Source of the DNA: JASLQO01 sp002327525
Lineage (GTDB): Bacteria; Pseudomonadota; Gammaproteobacteria; Pseudomonadales; Azotimanducaceae
Length of the DNA stretch: 64,000 nt
Direction: 5' to 3'
Assembly (NCBI GenBank): GCA_030744435.1
Contig: JASLQO010000031.1
Location: forward strand, 114,123 to 178,122
Made by a program: the position numbers and the translations under genes. Below, piece after piece: positions 1 to 9,229 of the stretch (position 1 is the first letter of the stretch; every line of letters begins with the position of its first letter). The notes beneath the pieces were generated by a model. The model was given only the letters and a program-made list of their open reading frames with translations. It searched no databases and had not been told where the DNA came from.

Positions 1-38
1 TACAACAACAAGGTAGAAGGTACGAAGGAGTTTGGCAC

Positions 39-2036
39 ATGGCGGATGTAATCAAACCCATCACGAAGCTGCTCATCGCTAATCGCGGTGAGATCGCACG
101 GCGTATCATTCGCACCGCTCACGACATGGGCATTGCCACGGTCGCCATTTATGCGGACGCGGACGCGGACGCACCGTTCGTGCACGAGGCCAACACTGCG
201 ATCGCGCTCAACGGTCGCACGACGGCGGAGACCTACCTCGATATGGCCAAGGTGCTCGACGCCTGCCGCAGATCGGGCGCCGATGCTATACACCCTGGCT
301 ACGGCTTTCTGTCCGAGAACCAGAGTTTCGCACAAGCCGTGATCGATGCCGGAATCCACTGGATCGGACCCAACCCCGAGGTAATCGCTCAGATGGGCGA
401 CAAGCTATCCGCCAAGAAACTCATGCAGGAAGCAGACGTGCCAACGTTGCCGGCCATCGAGATCACGGAGAGCACCGACATCAACGCGGCTGCGGCAGAG
501 ATCGGCTACCCCGTGCTGGTCAAGGCATCCGCCGGAGGCGGCGGGCGCGGCATGCGCGTGGTGGAAAACGAAAACGAACTCGCCGACGCAGTCGCGGGTG
601 CAAAACGCGAAGCTGGCAGTTCCTTCGGCGACGATACTGTGTTTCTCGAGAAGTGGCTGGCGACATCCCGTCACGTTGAAATGCAGATTCTCGGCGATAC
701 GCATGGCAACGTGGTGCACTGTTTCGAACGCGAGTGCTCCATCCAGCGTCGCCACCAGAAAATTATCGAAGAAGCGCCCTCCCCCGCTGTGACCGATGAG
801 GTGCGCTCTCGCATGGGTGACGCCGCCATCGCCGCGGCAACCAAACTCGGCTATTCCTCCGCGGGAACGGTGGAATTTCTGCTCTCCGGTGACGATTTCT
901 GGTTTCTGGAGGTCAACGCCCGTCTGCAGGTGGAACATCCGGTGACGGAGGAAATTATCGGCCACGATCTGGTGCGCGAACAGATTCGCGTTGCCGAAGG
1001 AGAGACGCTGTCCTTCTTGCAAGAGGATCTATCGATCAACGGACACGCCATCGAGGCTCGACTGTATGCCGAAGATCCGCAGAACGGCTTCCTGCCCTCA
1101 CCCGGAACCGTGGCAGCGTGGGAACCCTCTGCGGTGGGCAACGCGCGTTTCGACTCCGGAGTAGAGACCGGCAGCGAGATCAGCACCGAGTTCGATCCGA
1201 TGATAGCCAAGGTCACAGTGCACGCGCCTACCCGCCGTGAAGCCGCCGCACGACTGGCACGCGTGCTTGAAACCACACGCATTCAGGGACTAACCACCAA
1301 CCGCGACTTTCTGGTCACTACGCTGCGCACACCCGAGTATCTCGCTGGTGACACCACCACGGATTTCATCGATAGAGTGCAGCCCGCCCTCACGAGAGCC
1401 GTCTCCCGTGAGGAGCAAATGGACGCCGCCATCGCGATCGTGATGGAAAGCCAGGCGCGCAACCGGGCGGCGGCAAAGATCGTACGCGATATGCCGAGCG
1501 GGTGGCGCAACTCCACCATGCCGATGGAGCGTATCGGGTTTTCCATAGCAGATGAGGAAGTGAAGGTCGAATACGCTTCCCAGCGCGACGGCTCGTTTCG
1601 CGTCGTCATCGATGAGACTACGATGACCGCCATCCCTCACGCGTGCGGTGACAGCCACGTCGATGTGGCGATAGACGGACGCCGGGTGACGGCTTCAGTC
1701 GACAGAGCGGGTGATACCTGGATGGTACAGACACCCACGGGCGGGCTCGAATTGATCGAACAACCACGTTACCCGCGCCCTGGTGGCGAGGATCAGGGAG
1801 GCGGCCTGATGGCGCCCATGCCCGGAGCGGTGTTGAAGACGGAGGTGGCACCGGGAGACACGGTGGAGAAGGGTCAGCTCCTGCTGATTCTCGAAGCCAT
1901 GAAAATGGAACATCGCATCACCGCACCGCGTGGCGGTATGGTGGAGGCGGTGCACGTCGATGAGGGCGATCAAGTGGAAAATGGTCAGCTGCTGGTAACC
2001 ATCTCAGACGAAGACACCAGTAAAGGAGGCGAATAG
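39..2036 (+). CDS. Acyl-CoA carboxylase alpha subunit (biotin carboxylase + BCCP), geranyl-/methylcrotonyl-CoA carboxylase type
   Basis: This 665-residue protein would carboxylate its own biotin using ATP and bicarbonate, and then hand the carboxyl group to a separate carboxyltransferase subunit acting on an acyl-CoA. The N-terminal biotin carboxylase domain (about 5-450) shows IANRGEIA, the glycine-rich ATP loop GGGGRGMR near residue 166, CSIQRRHQK and EVNARLQVEHPVTE. The C-terminus is a biotinyl domain with EAMKMEH; the biotinylated lysine is about K622. An AAGGAG ribosome site precedes the ATG. Only 2 nt separate it from the hydratase that follows. Length and neighbours (hydratase, AtuA) match the AtuF/LiuD class; AtuF is favoured because AtuA follows. 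The beta subunit is not in the window and may lie just upstream. Confidence 0.93.
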   Translation: MADVIKPITKLLIANRGEIARRIIRTAHDMGIATVAIYADADADAPFVHEANTAIALNGRTTAETYLDMAKVLDACRRSGADAIHPGYGFLSENQSFAQAVIDAGIHWIGPNPEVIAQMGDKLSAKKLMQEADVPTLPAIEITESTDINAAAAEIGYPVLVKASAGGGGRGMRVVENENELADAVAGAKREAGSSFGDDTVFLEKWLATSRHVEMQILGDTHGNVVHCFERECSIQRRHQKIIEEAPSPAVTDEVRSRMGDAAIAAATKLGYSSAGTVEFLLSGDDFWFLEVNARLQVEHPVTEEIIGHDLVREQIRVAEGETLSFLQEDLSINGHAIEARLYAEDPQNGFLPSPGTVAAWEPSAVGNARFDSGVETGSEISTEFDPMIAKVTVHAPTRREAAARLARVLETTRIQGLTTNRDFLVTTLRTPEYLAGDTTTDFIDRVQPALTRAVSREEQMDAAIAIVMESQARNRAAAKIVRDMPSGWRNSTMPMERIGFSIADEEVKVEYASQRDGSFRVVIDETTMTAIPHACGDSHVDVAIDGRRVTASVDRAGDTWMVQTPTGGLELIEQPRYPRPGGEDQGGGLMAPMPGAVLKTEVAPGDTVEKGQLLLILEAMKMEHRITAPRGGMVEAVHVDEGDQVENGQLLVTISDEDTSKGGE

Positions 2037-2038
2037 AC

Positions 2039-2812
2039 ATGGCTGGAACCGAAGCGACGCTGTACGAGGTCAAGAATGGGGCTGCGTGGATCACCCTCAA
2101 CCGCCCGGAAAACCGCAACGCGCTTTCCGCCGTGCTGGTGGCCGAACTCTACGACCACCTACTGGCAGCCAATGAGGATCCCGCGGTACGTAGCATCGTC
2201 ATCACCGGCACCGGCCCGGCATTCTGTGCAGGTGCTGATCTGAAGAGCCCACCCGGACAGGCGATCGACGGCGGCCGTTCCGTCCCCTACCCAGACGTGC
2301 TGACGGCCATCATGGACAGCCCCAAGCCGGTCATCGCGGCTGTCAACGGAGCAGCGTTCGCCGGAGGTCTCGGACTGGTGGGTGCCGCCGACATCGTGAT
2401 CGCCGTGGAAGACGTGCAATTCAGTTTCTCGGAAGTACGCATCGGCGTGATCCCCGCCGTGATTTCCGTGGTCTGTCTGCCCAAACTCGGTACCCACCAC
2501 GGCATGAAGCTGATCCTCACGGGCGAGCGTTTTACAGGCGCCCAGGCCGTGGACATGGGCTTCGCGCATCGGGCCGTGTCCGCAGATCAGCTGGAAGCTG
2601 CGGTCAACGAGGAAGTGGACATGATCAACCTCGGCGGGCCCATTGCCGTGGTGGAGTGCAAGAAGCTGGTGCGCCGCGTACCGCAGCTGTCGATCGAGCA
2701 AGGGTTCAAAGAGACCGCCGAATGGAGCGGGCGCATGTTCCGTTCCGAGGAAGCAGCCGAAGGTATGGCCGCGTTTCGCGAGAAGCGCAAGCCATCCTGG
2801 GTTCAGGAATAA
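2039..2812 (+). CDS. Enoyl-CoA hydratase/isomerase family protein (AtuE/LiuC-like)
   Basis: This is a 257-residue crotonase-fold protein expected to hydrate an enoyl-CoA formed by the neighbouring carboxylase. The oxyanion-hole segments are visible as FCAGADL (about 62-68) and AAFAGGLGLV (about 106-115). The segment FSEVRIGVIPAVIS has the PAVIS variant common in the isohexenylglutaconyl-/methylglutaconyl-CoA hydratase group. It starts 2 nt after the carboxylase stop, with GGAGG upstream, so it is translationally coupled. In a terpene (Atu) pathway it would be AtuE, in leucine catabolism LiuC. The sequence alone does not decide between them, but the AtuA gene downstream favours the former. Confidence 0.88.
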   Translation: MAGTEATLYEVKNGAAWITLNRPENRNALSAVLVAELYDHLLAANEDPAVRSIVITGTGPAFCAGADLKSPPGQAIDGGRSVPYPDVLTAIMDSPKPVIAAVNGAAFAGGLGLVGAADIVIAVEDVQFSFSEVRIGVIPAVISVVCLPKLGTHHGMKLILTGERFTGAQAVDMGFAHRAVSADQLEAAVNEEVDMINLGGPIAVVECKKLVRRVPQLSIEQGFKETAEWSGRMFRSEEAAEGMAAFREKRKPSWVQE

Positions 2813-2830
2813 ACCGCTCGGGGGAAAAAC

Positions 2831-4597
2831 ATGAGCGATATAATCAGAATTGCAAATTGCAGCGGTTTCTACGGCGACCGGCTGGATGCCGCCCGCGAGA
2901 TGGTCGAAGGTGGTCCTATCGACGTCCTGACCGGTGACTACCTCGCCGAGCTGACCATGTCGATTCTCTACGCCCAGATTCAGACCCGTGGCGAGAACAT
3001 GGGCTACGTCGGCACCTTTCTCAAACAGGTAAAAGAAGTCGCCAAGACCTGCGCCGAGAAAGGCATCAAGATCGTCTCGAACGCCGGCGGGTTGAACCCG
3101 AAGAGCATGGCTGGCGAGGTGGAGAAGATCCTCGACGAACTCGGCATCGAGGCCAGGGTCGCCTACATCGACGGTGACAATCTGCTCGAAGACCTGGACG
3201 CACTGCAATCCCAGGGCGAGGCCTTCACCAACCTGGACACGGGCGTGGATCTGAGTGATTCGGATCAGAAGGCGCTAACCGCGAACATCTACTTCGGCGG
3301 ATGGGGTATCAAGGAAGCGCTGGATCAGGGAGCAGATATCGTGATCTGTCCCCGTGTCACCGACGCCGCCGTCGTCATCGGCCCTGCAGCGTGGAAATTC
3401 AATTGGTCACGCAACGATTACGACGCGCTCGCCGGTGCGCTCGCAGCCGGACACATCATCGAATGCGGCGCTCAGTGCACCGGGGGAAACTACGCGTTTT
3501 TCGAAGAAGTGCCGAGTTTCCGCGACGTGGGCTACCCCATCGCCGAGATCGAGGCGGACGGCAGCTTCACCATCACCAAGCATCCGGGTACCGGCGGACT
3601 AGTATCCGTGGGCACCATCACCGCCCAGTTGCTCTACGAGATCTCCACACCCGCCTATTACAATCCCGACGTCATCGCGCACTTCGACACGATGAGCATC
3701 GAACAGGTAGGCGAGGACCGCGTTCGCGTGAGCGGCTGCCGCGGCAGCACACCCCCGCCCACTCACAAGGTTTGTTTCAACACACTCGGCCCGTTCAAAC
3801 AGAGCATGGAAGTGTTGCTCACGGGGCTCGATATCGAACAGAAGGCTGAAATCTACGTCGATCAGGTGTTCCACAATCTCGGCGGCATGGAACAGTTCGA
3901 CGACGTCGACATCCAGCTCATCCGAAGCGACAAGGAAAATCCGGAAACCAACGAGGTGGCGCATGCCGCCCTTCGCATCACGGTTACCTCATCTGATCCG
4001 AAGAAACTGGGAAGGCTGTTCAGCGCCAAAGTCACGGAGCTCGCTCTGGCCGCAATCCCCGGCAACACCGGCCGCGGTGCCGCCGGATTCGGCGGTGGGC
4101 CGGCCACCATTCACTGGCCGGCGTTGATCGACAGCCAGTTGGTCACCGAACGCGTACACGTTGAGGGCACGACGACGGACGTTCTGCCCACTCAGCGCCT
4201 CGACCTTGAAGACATGTACTACCAGGAAGTGCCGGTCGACATCCCACCCTCGCCCGGCGGCTCCACCACTACCATCGCGTTCGGGCGCTTGTTCGGCACT
4301 CGCTCCGGCGACAAAGGCGGCAACGCAAATTGCGGCGTTTGGGCTCTGACGGACGAGGCATACAGCTTTCTCAACGAATACCTCACCGTAGACGAGTTCA
4401 AGCGGTTGTGTCCGGACATGGCGCAGTACAAAGTGGAACGCTACGACATGGCGAACATGCGGGCGATGAACTTCTACATCAAAGGTGTACTCGGAACCGG
4501 TGCCGCGTCCAATCATCGCATCGACAAGCAGGCCAAATCGCTGGGCGAATATCTGCGGGCGAAGCACATAGAGGCACCTCAGGTACTGGTTGGCTAG
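2831..4597 (+). CDS. atuA: AtuA-family protein (DUF1446 + AtuA-like C-terminal domain)
   Basis: This 588-residue protein belongs to the AtuA family, first defined by acyclic terpene (citronellol/geraniol) use in Pseudomonas. Its biochemical role is not established. The N-terminal DUF1446-like part (about 5-450) contains IANCSGFYGDR, a GGLNPKS motif and the conserved ICPRVTDAA segment. The C-terminal ferredoxin-fold-like domain (about 475-585) contains the conserved GTRSGDKGGNANCGVWAL region. It follows the hydratase by 18 nt, with GGGG upstream of the ATG, and is the last gene of the block. The order carboxylase alpha - hydratase - AtuA resembles the atuF/atuE/atuA gene set but in a rearranged order. 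Confidence 0.85.
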   Translation: MSDIIRIANCSGFYGDRLDAAREMVEGGPIDVLTGDYLAELTMSILYAQIQTRGENMGYVGTFLKQVKEVAKTCAEKGIKIVSNAGGLNPKSMAGEVEKILDELGIEARVAYIDGDNLLEDLDALQSQGEAFTNLDTGVDLSDSDQKALTANIYFGGWGIKEALDQGADIVICPRVTDAAVVIGPAAWKFNWSRNDYDALAGALAAGHIIECGAQCTGGNYAFFEEVPSFRDVGYPIAEIEADGSFTITKHPGTGGLVSVGTITAQLLYEISTPAYYNPDVIAHFDTMSIEQVGEDRVRVSGCRGSTPPPTHKVCFNTLGPFKQSMEVLLTGLDIEQKAEIYVDQVFHNLGGMEQFDDVDIQLIRSDKENPETNEVAHAALRITVTSSDPKKLGRLFSAKVTELALAAIPGNTGRGAAGFGGGPATIHWPALIDSQLVTERVHVEGTTTDVLPTQRLDLEDMYYQEVPVDIPPSPGGSTTTIAFGRLFGTRSGDKGGNANCGVWALTDEAYSFLNEYLTVDEFKRLCPDMAQYKVERYDMANMRAMNFYIKGVLGTGAASNHRIDKQAKSLGEYLRAKHIEAPQVLVG

Positions 4598-4624
4598 CGG
4601 CAACCCGTTTCTGGACACATCGGG

Positions 4625-4671
4625 CCTGAAGCCCCCAGTTGTGGGACCCCTTGACGAACGATGACTTCAGG
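4625..4671. terminator. Weak inverted repeat between convergent genes
   Basis: In the 93-nt gap between the convergent AtuA and selenoprotein genes, CCTGAAG (4625-4631) is repeated inverted as CTTCAGG (4665-4671) with a 33-nt loop. It may serve as a bidirectional terminator. There is no T-run, so the call is weak. Confidence 0.2.
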
Positions 4672-4690
4672 GGCACTCGATAGCGACGGA

Positions 4691-5884
4691 CTAGCGCGGT
4701 GCGATACGCGATATCAGGCGCGACACGAACGGCGTCATCAGGCGGCCGATGATTCGTTTCCCTGTACCCACCTCGGTTGAGTTTTCGGCGCCGCCGTATG
4801 CGTTGATGCCGAGATCTTCCCGTATGTCGGCAGTGAGCATCATCACTGCATCGTCCAGTGCAATTCCCGTGCCGTCAGCGATACGCACCATGCGCTGAAA
4901 GTTTGCGATGACGCCGGCGGCGTCCACCATCGCATCCTCGCCGAGTTGCTCGGCAACGGTATTGCGGGCGGCATCAATGGCGTCGCCGTCATCGCCGAGA
5001 CCGGCCTCGGCAAACTCGATCAATGCCTTGTCTGCGTCGATACCGCTATCGCGCGCAGTACCCTCCACGATACTGGCGAGGTTCACGTCTTCTTCGTTCG
5101 ACTGGCTGCTCACACGGAGCATGAACGAATGCGAGCTAGTTCAGTAGAAACAATCGCTCAACGACGAAACCCGCCCCGCAATCAGCTCGATCTGCGGCCG
5201 CGACAACGCCCGACCGCCGTTGGCAGCCGGGTTGGCCACGTTCTTCACCTTGAGATAGTGCGCACCACTCAAACGCGTGAGCATTCGAACCGAATCCGGC
5301 ACCAGGCTCATTGCCGAGATCACATTGCCCGTGCGGCTCATTCCCCCATAGAGATCCGCTTCCGACTCGGCAACATCCTCCGGCGCGACCGTGGGTACCC
5401 AGGCGCCGGAGTCCTTGGCTGCAGCGGGCCGATAGCCGGCCGGTGATCCGGGTTGCGCCGCCGGCAATGGTTCGAGCGGCAGACCCATCGCGCGGTGAAA
5501 GGCATCGATGCTGATCACGGCCACCACGACACCAAGCAGTTCCACATACCTGGCATCGCTCAGCCCATGGTCGTACGTAGACTCGAGCCAGTCGCGCGTG
5601 AGGCGCGACGGATCTGTGGTGATGCGGTGCACGGCATCGACCGCCGCATCCGGCAGATTGGTCGAGGCGTTGTGCTGACCGGTGATGCTGAGCGGGGACA
5701 ACGCAGCCTTGCGCTCGGCACAGAATTCGCAGGATCGCGCATTGCGAGACTCTTGTGCGAACGCGATGCGATCTGCACCTCCCCACCAGTTTCCAGGGCC
5801 CGCGACCATGCGCCAAACATCCCGGTGCGCGGCAGGAATATCACCGCGTATCCCCGCAGTACCGTTCGTGTAATCGAACGCCAT
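4691..5884 (-). CDS. AhpD-like selenoprotein (selenocysteine at in-frame TGA, 5143-5141)
   Basis: Two ORFs in the same frame (5884 to 5144, and 5140 to 4691) are separated only by a TGA. Read through, they give a 397-residue carboxymuconolactone decarboxylase/AhpD-fold protein. Around the TGA the sequence is E233-(11 aa)-C245-F-Y-U248-T-S-S-H252. This reproduces the AhpD relay E-x11-C-x2-C-x3-H with Sec in place of the second cysteine, which is peroxidatic in AhpD. A second CxxC (C52-C55, CEFC) lies in the N-terminal half. The part after the TGA is 149 residues of good coding sequence, with no extra stops. A likely activity is thiol-dependent peroxidase/oxidoreductase. Start: ATG 5884 has GGGGAG/GAGG before it; ATG 5908 in the same frame is an alternative. 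It is last in a minus-strand run of acyl-CoA genes. A standard gene caller would split it in two. Confidence 0.86.
5107..5121 (-). promoter_or_regulatory. Candidate bacterial SECIS hairpin of the AhpD-like selenoprotein
   Basis: Beginning 19 nt after the TGA, the transcript can fold TGCTC-(CGTGT)-GAGCA. It is a 5-bp stem with G and U in the apical loop, as seen in bacterial SECIS elements that bind SelB. An alternative longer pairing, GCTCGCA with TGTGAGC, covers the same stretch. It is inside the coding region, as expected for bacteria. Confidence 0.5.
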
Positions 5885-5917
5885 CGCCTCGCTCCCCACA
5901 ACGTTCATGCGGCGACC

Positions 5918-6524
5918 CTATAGCGTAACCATATTGGCATCAACTCCGAGATAGAGACATCCGACCAGTTCCTGGATGTTGGGGCCGACCATGATGTGCT
6001 GGGTTGCGACGTGAACGTCGCGGAAATAGCGCTGTAGAGGAGACATTTCATACACCGAGGTGCCTCCCGCAAGGGCGTACATCCCATCGACTGCGCACAC
6101 TGGATTCCACCGCGTTGTTGGTGGCAAGCTTAAGGTCGCGCCGCAGATCGATACTCACCTCTTCTCCTCTCGCCGCAACTTCCCAGGCGGCCTCGAAGGC
6201 CACGTAGTAAAACGCACGGGCACTACGCAACGCGGCCTCGGCTTTCGCCACCTCAAGATCACACCTGCGGACGCGCGGCAACCGTCACACTGCTGCTGAC
6301 ATATTCCTTCGACTGCGCCAGCTGCACCATTTCACTGATGGCAGCCCTGGCGACACCCATCGCCACTGCCGCGTTTCCGAGTGCAAGAAAGGTGAAGTTG
6401 GGAAACTGATTCAACGGCCGCGCGGTATTCGCCGTATTGCTTCGACTTTATCCCCTGCTTCGGCGAACTGCCCGCTGAGGCGCGCCGCCTCCTCTATCAA
6501 TCTGGTATCGATATCGATAAAACG
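5918..6524 (-). pseudogene. Remnant of an acyl-CoA dehydrogenase/flavin hydroxylase-type gene
   Basis: Pieces of one family lie in three frames. An N-terminal piece near 6515-6430 reads RLIEEAARLSGQFAEAGDKV. A C-terminal piece (about 6420-6260) reads NFTFLALGNAAVAMGVARAA. It continues in another frame (about 6275-6130) as DLEVAKAEAALRSARAFYY, and in a third (about 6115-5918) as AVDGMYALAGGTSVYE, then PLQRYFRDVHVATQHIM. These match the C-terminal helical domain of acyl-CoA dehydrogenase type 2/HpaH-like hydroxylases. About 200 central residues are missing and at least two frameshifts are present, so no functional product is expected. The stop is TAG at 5920-5918, just before the selenoprotein gene. 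Confidence 0.8.
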
Positions 6525-6526
6525 TC

Positions 6527-7702
6527 CTACTGAGCCAGCCGTAAACGGTTGGCGATGTTGTTGCGCTGCATGTTGGAGGAACCTCCGACGATCGGCATCC
6601 CTAGCAGATCCCTGACATTGCGTTCGATATTGAAGCCATCCGACAGCCCGTAAGCACCGATCACGCGCTGACAGGTTAGCGCTATCTCGACGCCGGCTTC
6701 CGCCAGAAACAGCTTCGCCATGGAAGATTCCACACTACACGGTCGGCGTTCGTTGGCCAGCCAGACGGCATGGTAGAGCATGTGCCGGCATGCGGCGAGC
6801 CGCGTTTTTGCATCGACAAGCGCATGACGCACCGCCTGGTGCTGACCGATAGGAACTTCAAACTGCCGCCTTTCCTCGGCATAGCGCCAGGCTTCCTCTA
6901 CACACGCTCGTGCGAACCCCAGTGCGCAGGCTGAAATCTCGAGCTTCTCTACTTCGAGCGCCTCTCCCGCCAGCACTTCCCAGCCCCGGTTCCACATCTG
7001 CGGTCCACCAAGAATGGCCTCAGCCGGAACGACAACGTCGTCGAAGGCCACATCCGACGACGCGGTGTATCGCAGATTAATGTGCTCGATCGGCGCCACC
7101 GTCACACCCTCAGCGTCGGGGGGAACCAGCACGAAGCTCAGGTTCCGGTATCGTTTGCCGTCCGGGTCACTGTTGACCAGACAGATGATCTGGTCGGCGA
7201 AGTCCGCCCCCGTGCACCAGCGCTTGGTACCGTTGATCACCACCTGTTCGCCATTCTCGCTGAGCCGCGCCCGTGTCTTAACGCTGGCGAGATCACCACC
7301 GATGTCCGGTTCTGACAACCCATAGGCAAAGAACATCTGCCCCCGGGCAATCCCCGGCAGAAAAGCCTCTTTTTGCGCATCCGAGCCATTCTCAGAAATG
7401 TTGACGCCGCCGTAGAACGCTGCATGTATGAAAGGTCCCGCCGCGAAACTGCCCGCCTGGCACAGTTCTTCGATGACCGCGATCGCGGCGACCAGATCAC
7501 GCCCCTGACCGCCGTAGCACTCGTCGATCGTAAGGCCACATACGCCCAATGCTGCCACCTTCTGCCATAGTTCGGCTGGAAAGTGATGCGCCTTGTCCCA
7601 TGCACGCACGCGCTCGTCCGGCATCTCGCGTGCGACGAATTCACGCAACGTGTCCCGCAACATACGCAGGTGGTCTGGCTCGTCCGTAAACGACCAGCTC
7701 AC
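6527..7702 (-). CDS. Acyl-CoA dehydrogenase family protein
   Basis: This 391-residue FAD enzyme should introduce an alpha,beta double bond into an acyl-CoA. An N-terminal helical domain begins at SWSFTDEP. The middle beta domain has MFFAYGLSEPDIGGDLAS and GTKRWCTGADFADQ, and the C-terminal helical domain has ERRQFEVPIGQHQAVRH and GAYGLSDGFNIERNVRD. The end, GGSSNMQRNNIANRL, is typical of the family. The long open frame upstream to 7894 overlaps the nitroreductase and is not coding. GTG at 7702 forms a 4-nt GTGA overlap with the nitroreductase stop and fits the usual family length. The gene is coupled within a hydratase - nitroreductase - dehydrogenase operon. The exact acyl substrate is unknown. 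Confidence 0.9.
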   Translation of the reverse strand: MSWSFTDEPDHLRMLRDTLREFVAREMPDERVRAWDKAHHFPAELWQKVAALGVCGLTIDECYGGQGRDLVAAIAVIEELCQAGSFAAGPFIHAAFYGGVNISENGSDAQKEAFLPGIARGQMFFAYGLSEPDIGGDLASVKTRARLSENGEQVVINGTKRWCTGADFADQIICLVNSDPDGKRYRNLSFVLVPPDAEGVTVAPIEHINLRYTASSDVAFDDVVVPAEAILGGPQMWNRGWEVLAGEALEVEKLEISACALGFARACVEEAWRYAEERRQFEVPIGQHQAVRHALVDAKTRLAACRHMLYHAVWLANERRPCSVESSMAKLFLAEAGVEIALTCQRVIGAYGLSDGFNIERNVRDLLGMPIVGGSSNMQRNNIANRLRLAQ

Positions 7703-8364
7703 GGTGAACCACGCTTGTTGCCGAATGTGTCCTCGAAAACGAGTGATCCCACCGCTCGGCGCCGAATGGGACCGTGCCCGGTTCCAATCGGATAACCGAG
7801 CGGAATGGCGGCCGCCGTACCCCAGGGTTCGGGGATGGCCAGAATCTCTCGCACTTCGGGTTCGACCTGACACAGCAGCGTGGTGAGCACACAACCGAGA
7901 CCTTCCGCGCGCGCCGCGAGCAACAGATTCTGCACCGCCGGGTAGACGGACCCGCCGCCCACCACCGATACGCGCGGCTGCTTGATGTCGGTAATCGCCA
8001 TCATCTTGGGATTGAAACAGAACACCGCAATCACCGGCGCCTCGTGCAAGTGCTCGGCGAGGTAATTGCCGGCATCGAGCGTGCGCCTCTCGCGAGCGAC
8101 GTCTTCTTCAGGCAGAGCTTCAAAGCGTGCTTCATACCCCTTGGCGAACTCGGTCCACTGTGCGGCATAGAGGGTGCCCAGCCTTGCCTTGGCATCCGCA
8201 TCGCGAACCAGCACGATACGCCAGGGCTGGGCATTGCCGCCCGTTGGCGCCCAGGCGGCCGCCTGCAGCACGCGCTCGAGTACTTCCTCGGGTATGGGGT
8301 CGGGGCGCAATCTGCGAACTGCTCGCAGGGTGCTCATGGCTTGCGTGAGACTAAGATCCGACAT
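7699..8364 (-). CDS. Nitroreductase-family FMN oxidoreductase
   Basis: This 221-residue nitroreductase-fold protein is predicted to use FMN and NAD(P)H. The FMN-phosphate region at the start has the typical STLRAVRRLRPDPIPEEVL, then WAPTGGNAQPWRIV. GGGSVYPAVQNLLLAARAEGLGCVLTT-type sequence lies near 135-165, and the C-terminal PLGYPIGTGHGPIRR follows. GGAGC lies upstream of the ATG. It sits 15 nt after a hydratase and overlaps the downstream dehydrogenase. It may reduce a double bond or another group in the same unknown catabolic route; no substrate can be assigned. Confidence 0.86.
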   Translation of the reverse strand: MSDLSLTQAMSTLRAVRRLRPDPIPEEVLERVLQAAAWAPTGGNAQPWRIVLVRDADAKARLGTLYAAQWTEFAKGYEARFEALPEEDVARERRTLDAGNYLAEHLHEAPVIAVFCFNPKMMAITDIKQPRVSVVGGGSVYPAVQNLLLAARAEGLGCVLTTLLCQVEPEVREILAIPEPWGTAAAIPLGYPIGTGHGPIRRRAVGSLVFEDTFGNKRGSP

Positions 8365-8379
8365 GTCTGGCTCCTTTGA

Positions 8380-9177
8380 TCAGATTCCCTTGAATCGAGG
8401 TTTCCGTTTTTCCATGTGTGCGGCGAGTGCCTCGCGATGATCCTCGGATTTGAAGGTCACTATCTCCAGTGCCGTCGCATGATCGAAAGCGACATTGAGA
8501 TTGTCCTTCACCAGCTTGTTGACCGCTTGTTTCGTGTATTGGACAGCAAGCGGTGCACCAACGGCCAGACGCCGGGCAAAGGCAAGAGCTTCATCCACCA
8601 CCGTGGCATCATCACATACGAAGTTGACCAGCCCCAGGCGAAACGCCTCCTCCGCCCGAACCGCATCGCCAGTCATCAGGTATTGCTTGGCAAGCGCCGG
8701 ACCAATGGCCATGGGCCAGATGACCGTACCGCCGTCCCCCGCGACGATGCCGACGCGCACGTGTGGATCCACAATAACCGCGCTTTTTGCCATGTAGATC
8801 GTATCGCATAGCAGCGCAATGGACGCACCGAGTCCCGCCGCCGCGCCGTTGAGGGCGCAGACGATGGGCAGTTCCACCTCCAAAAGGTCCCAGATCAGCT
8901 GCTTGGCATCGCGGCGCAGGTGTTCGAGTTTCACCGGATCCTGCAATGTTGGAAACCATGAGAAGTCGCCACCGGCGCTGAAAGCACGGCCTTCACCCGT
9001 GAGCAGCACAGCACGCGCACCGTCCTGCTGTTTGAGTTCGTGGAACAGTCGCGTGAATTCCTCGTGCAGCAGTCCATCCACCGCATTCATGGCGCTGTTT
9101 GGATGATCGATGGTGATCTTCAGGACGTCGCCGTCGAGGGTATCGAACCTGAGTGTCTGATAATCCGCGTCGTTCAT
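8380..9177 (-). CDS. Enoyl-CoA hydratase/isomerase family protein
   Basis: This 265-residue crotonase-superfamily protein carries oxyanion-hole motifs AFSAGGDFSWF (about 65-75) and NGAAAGLGASIALLCD (about 114-129), then VRVGIVAGDGGTVIWP. The ATG at 9177 was chosen because GGAGG lies 4-5 nt upstream and family homology starts there. The longer open frame (to 9429) runs through the divergent regulator. It is the first gene of the minus-strand run that ends with the selenoprotein, and shares a 117-nt divergent promoter region with the HTH regulator. Substrate unknown. Confidence 0.88.
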   Translation of the reverse strand: MNDADYQTLRFDTLDGDVLKITIDHPNSAMNAVDGLLHEEFTRLFHELKQQDGARAVLLTGEGRAFSAGGDFSWFPTLQDPVKLEHLRRDAKQLIWDLLEVELPIVCALNGAAAGLGASIALLCDTIYMAKSAVIVDPHVRVGIVAGDGGTVIWPMAIGPALAKQYLMTGDAVRAEEAFRLGLVNFVCDDATVVDEALAFARRLAVGAPLAVQYTKQAVNKLVKDNLNVAFDHATALEIVTFKSEDHREALAAHMEKRKPRFKGI

Positions 9178-9229
9178 GATCCTCCCGCTTCGCCCGCGCT
9201 CGATGAGGCTGTTCGTGCTTTCCGTAACT

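Noticed and set aside
1..38. End of an upstream carboxyltransferase gene
   Set aside because: A possible stop (TAG, 14-16) is seen, but too few codons are present to identify any gene.
2159..3208. Long antisense frame over the hydratase and AtuA genes
   Set aside because: It is a mirror of strong codon bias in the sense genes; it has no family-like motifs and no ribosome site.
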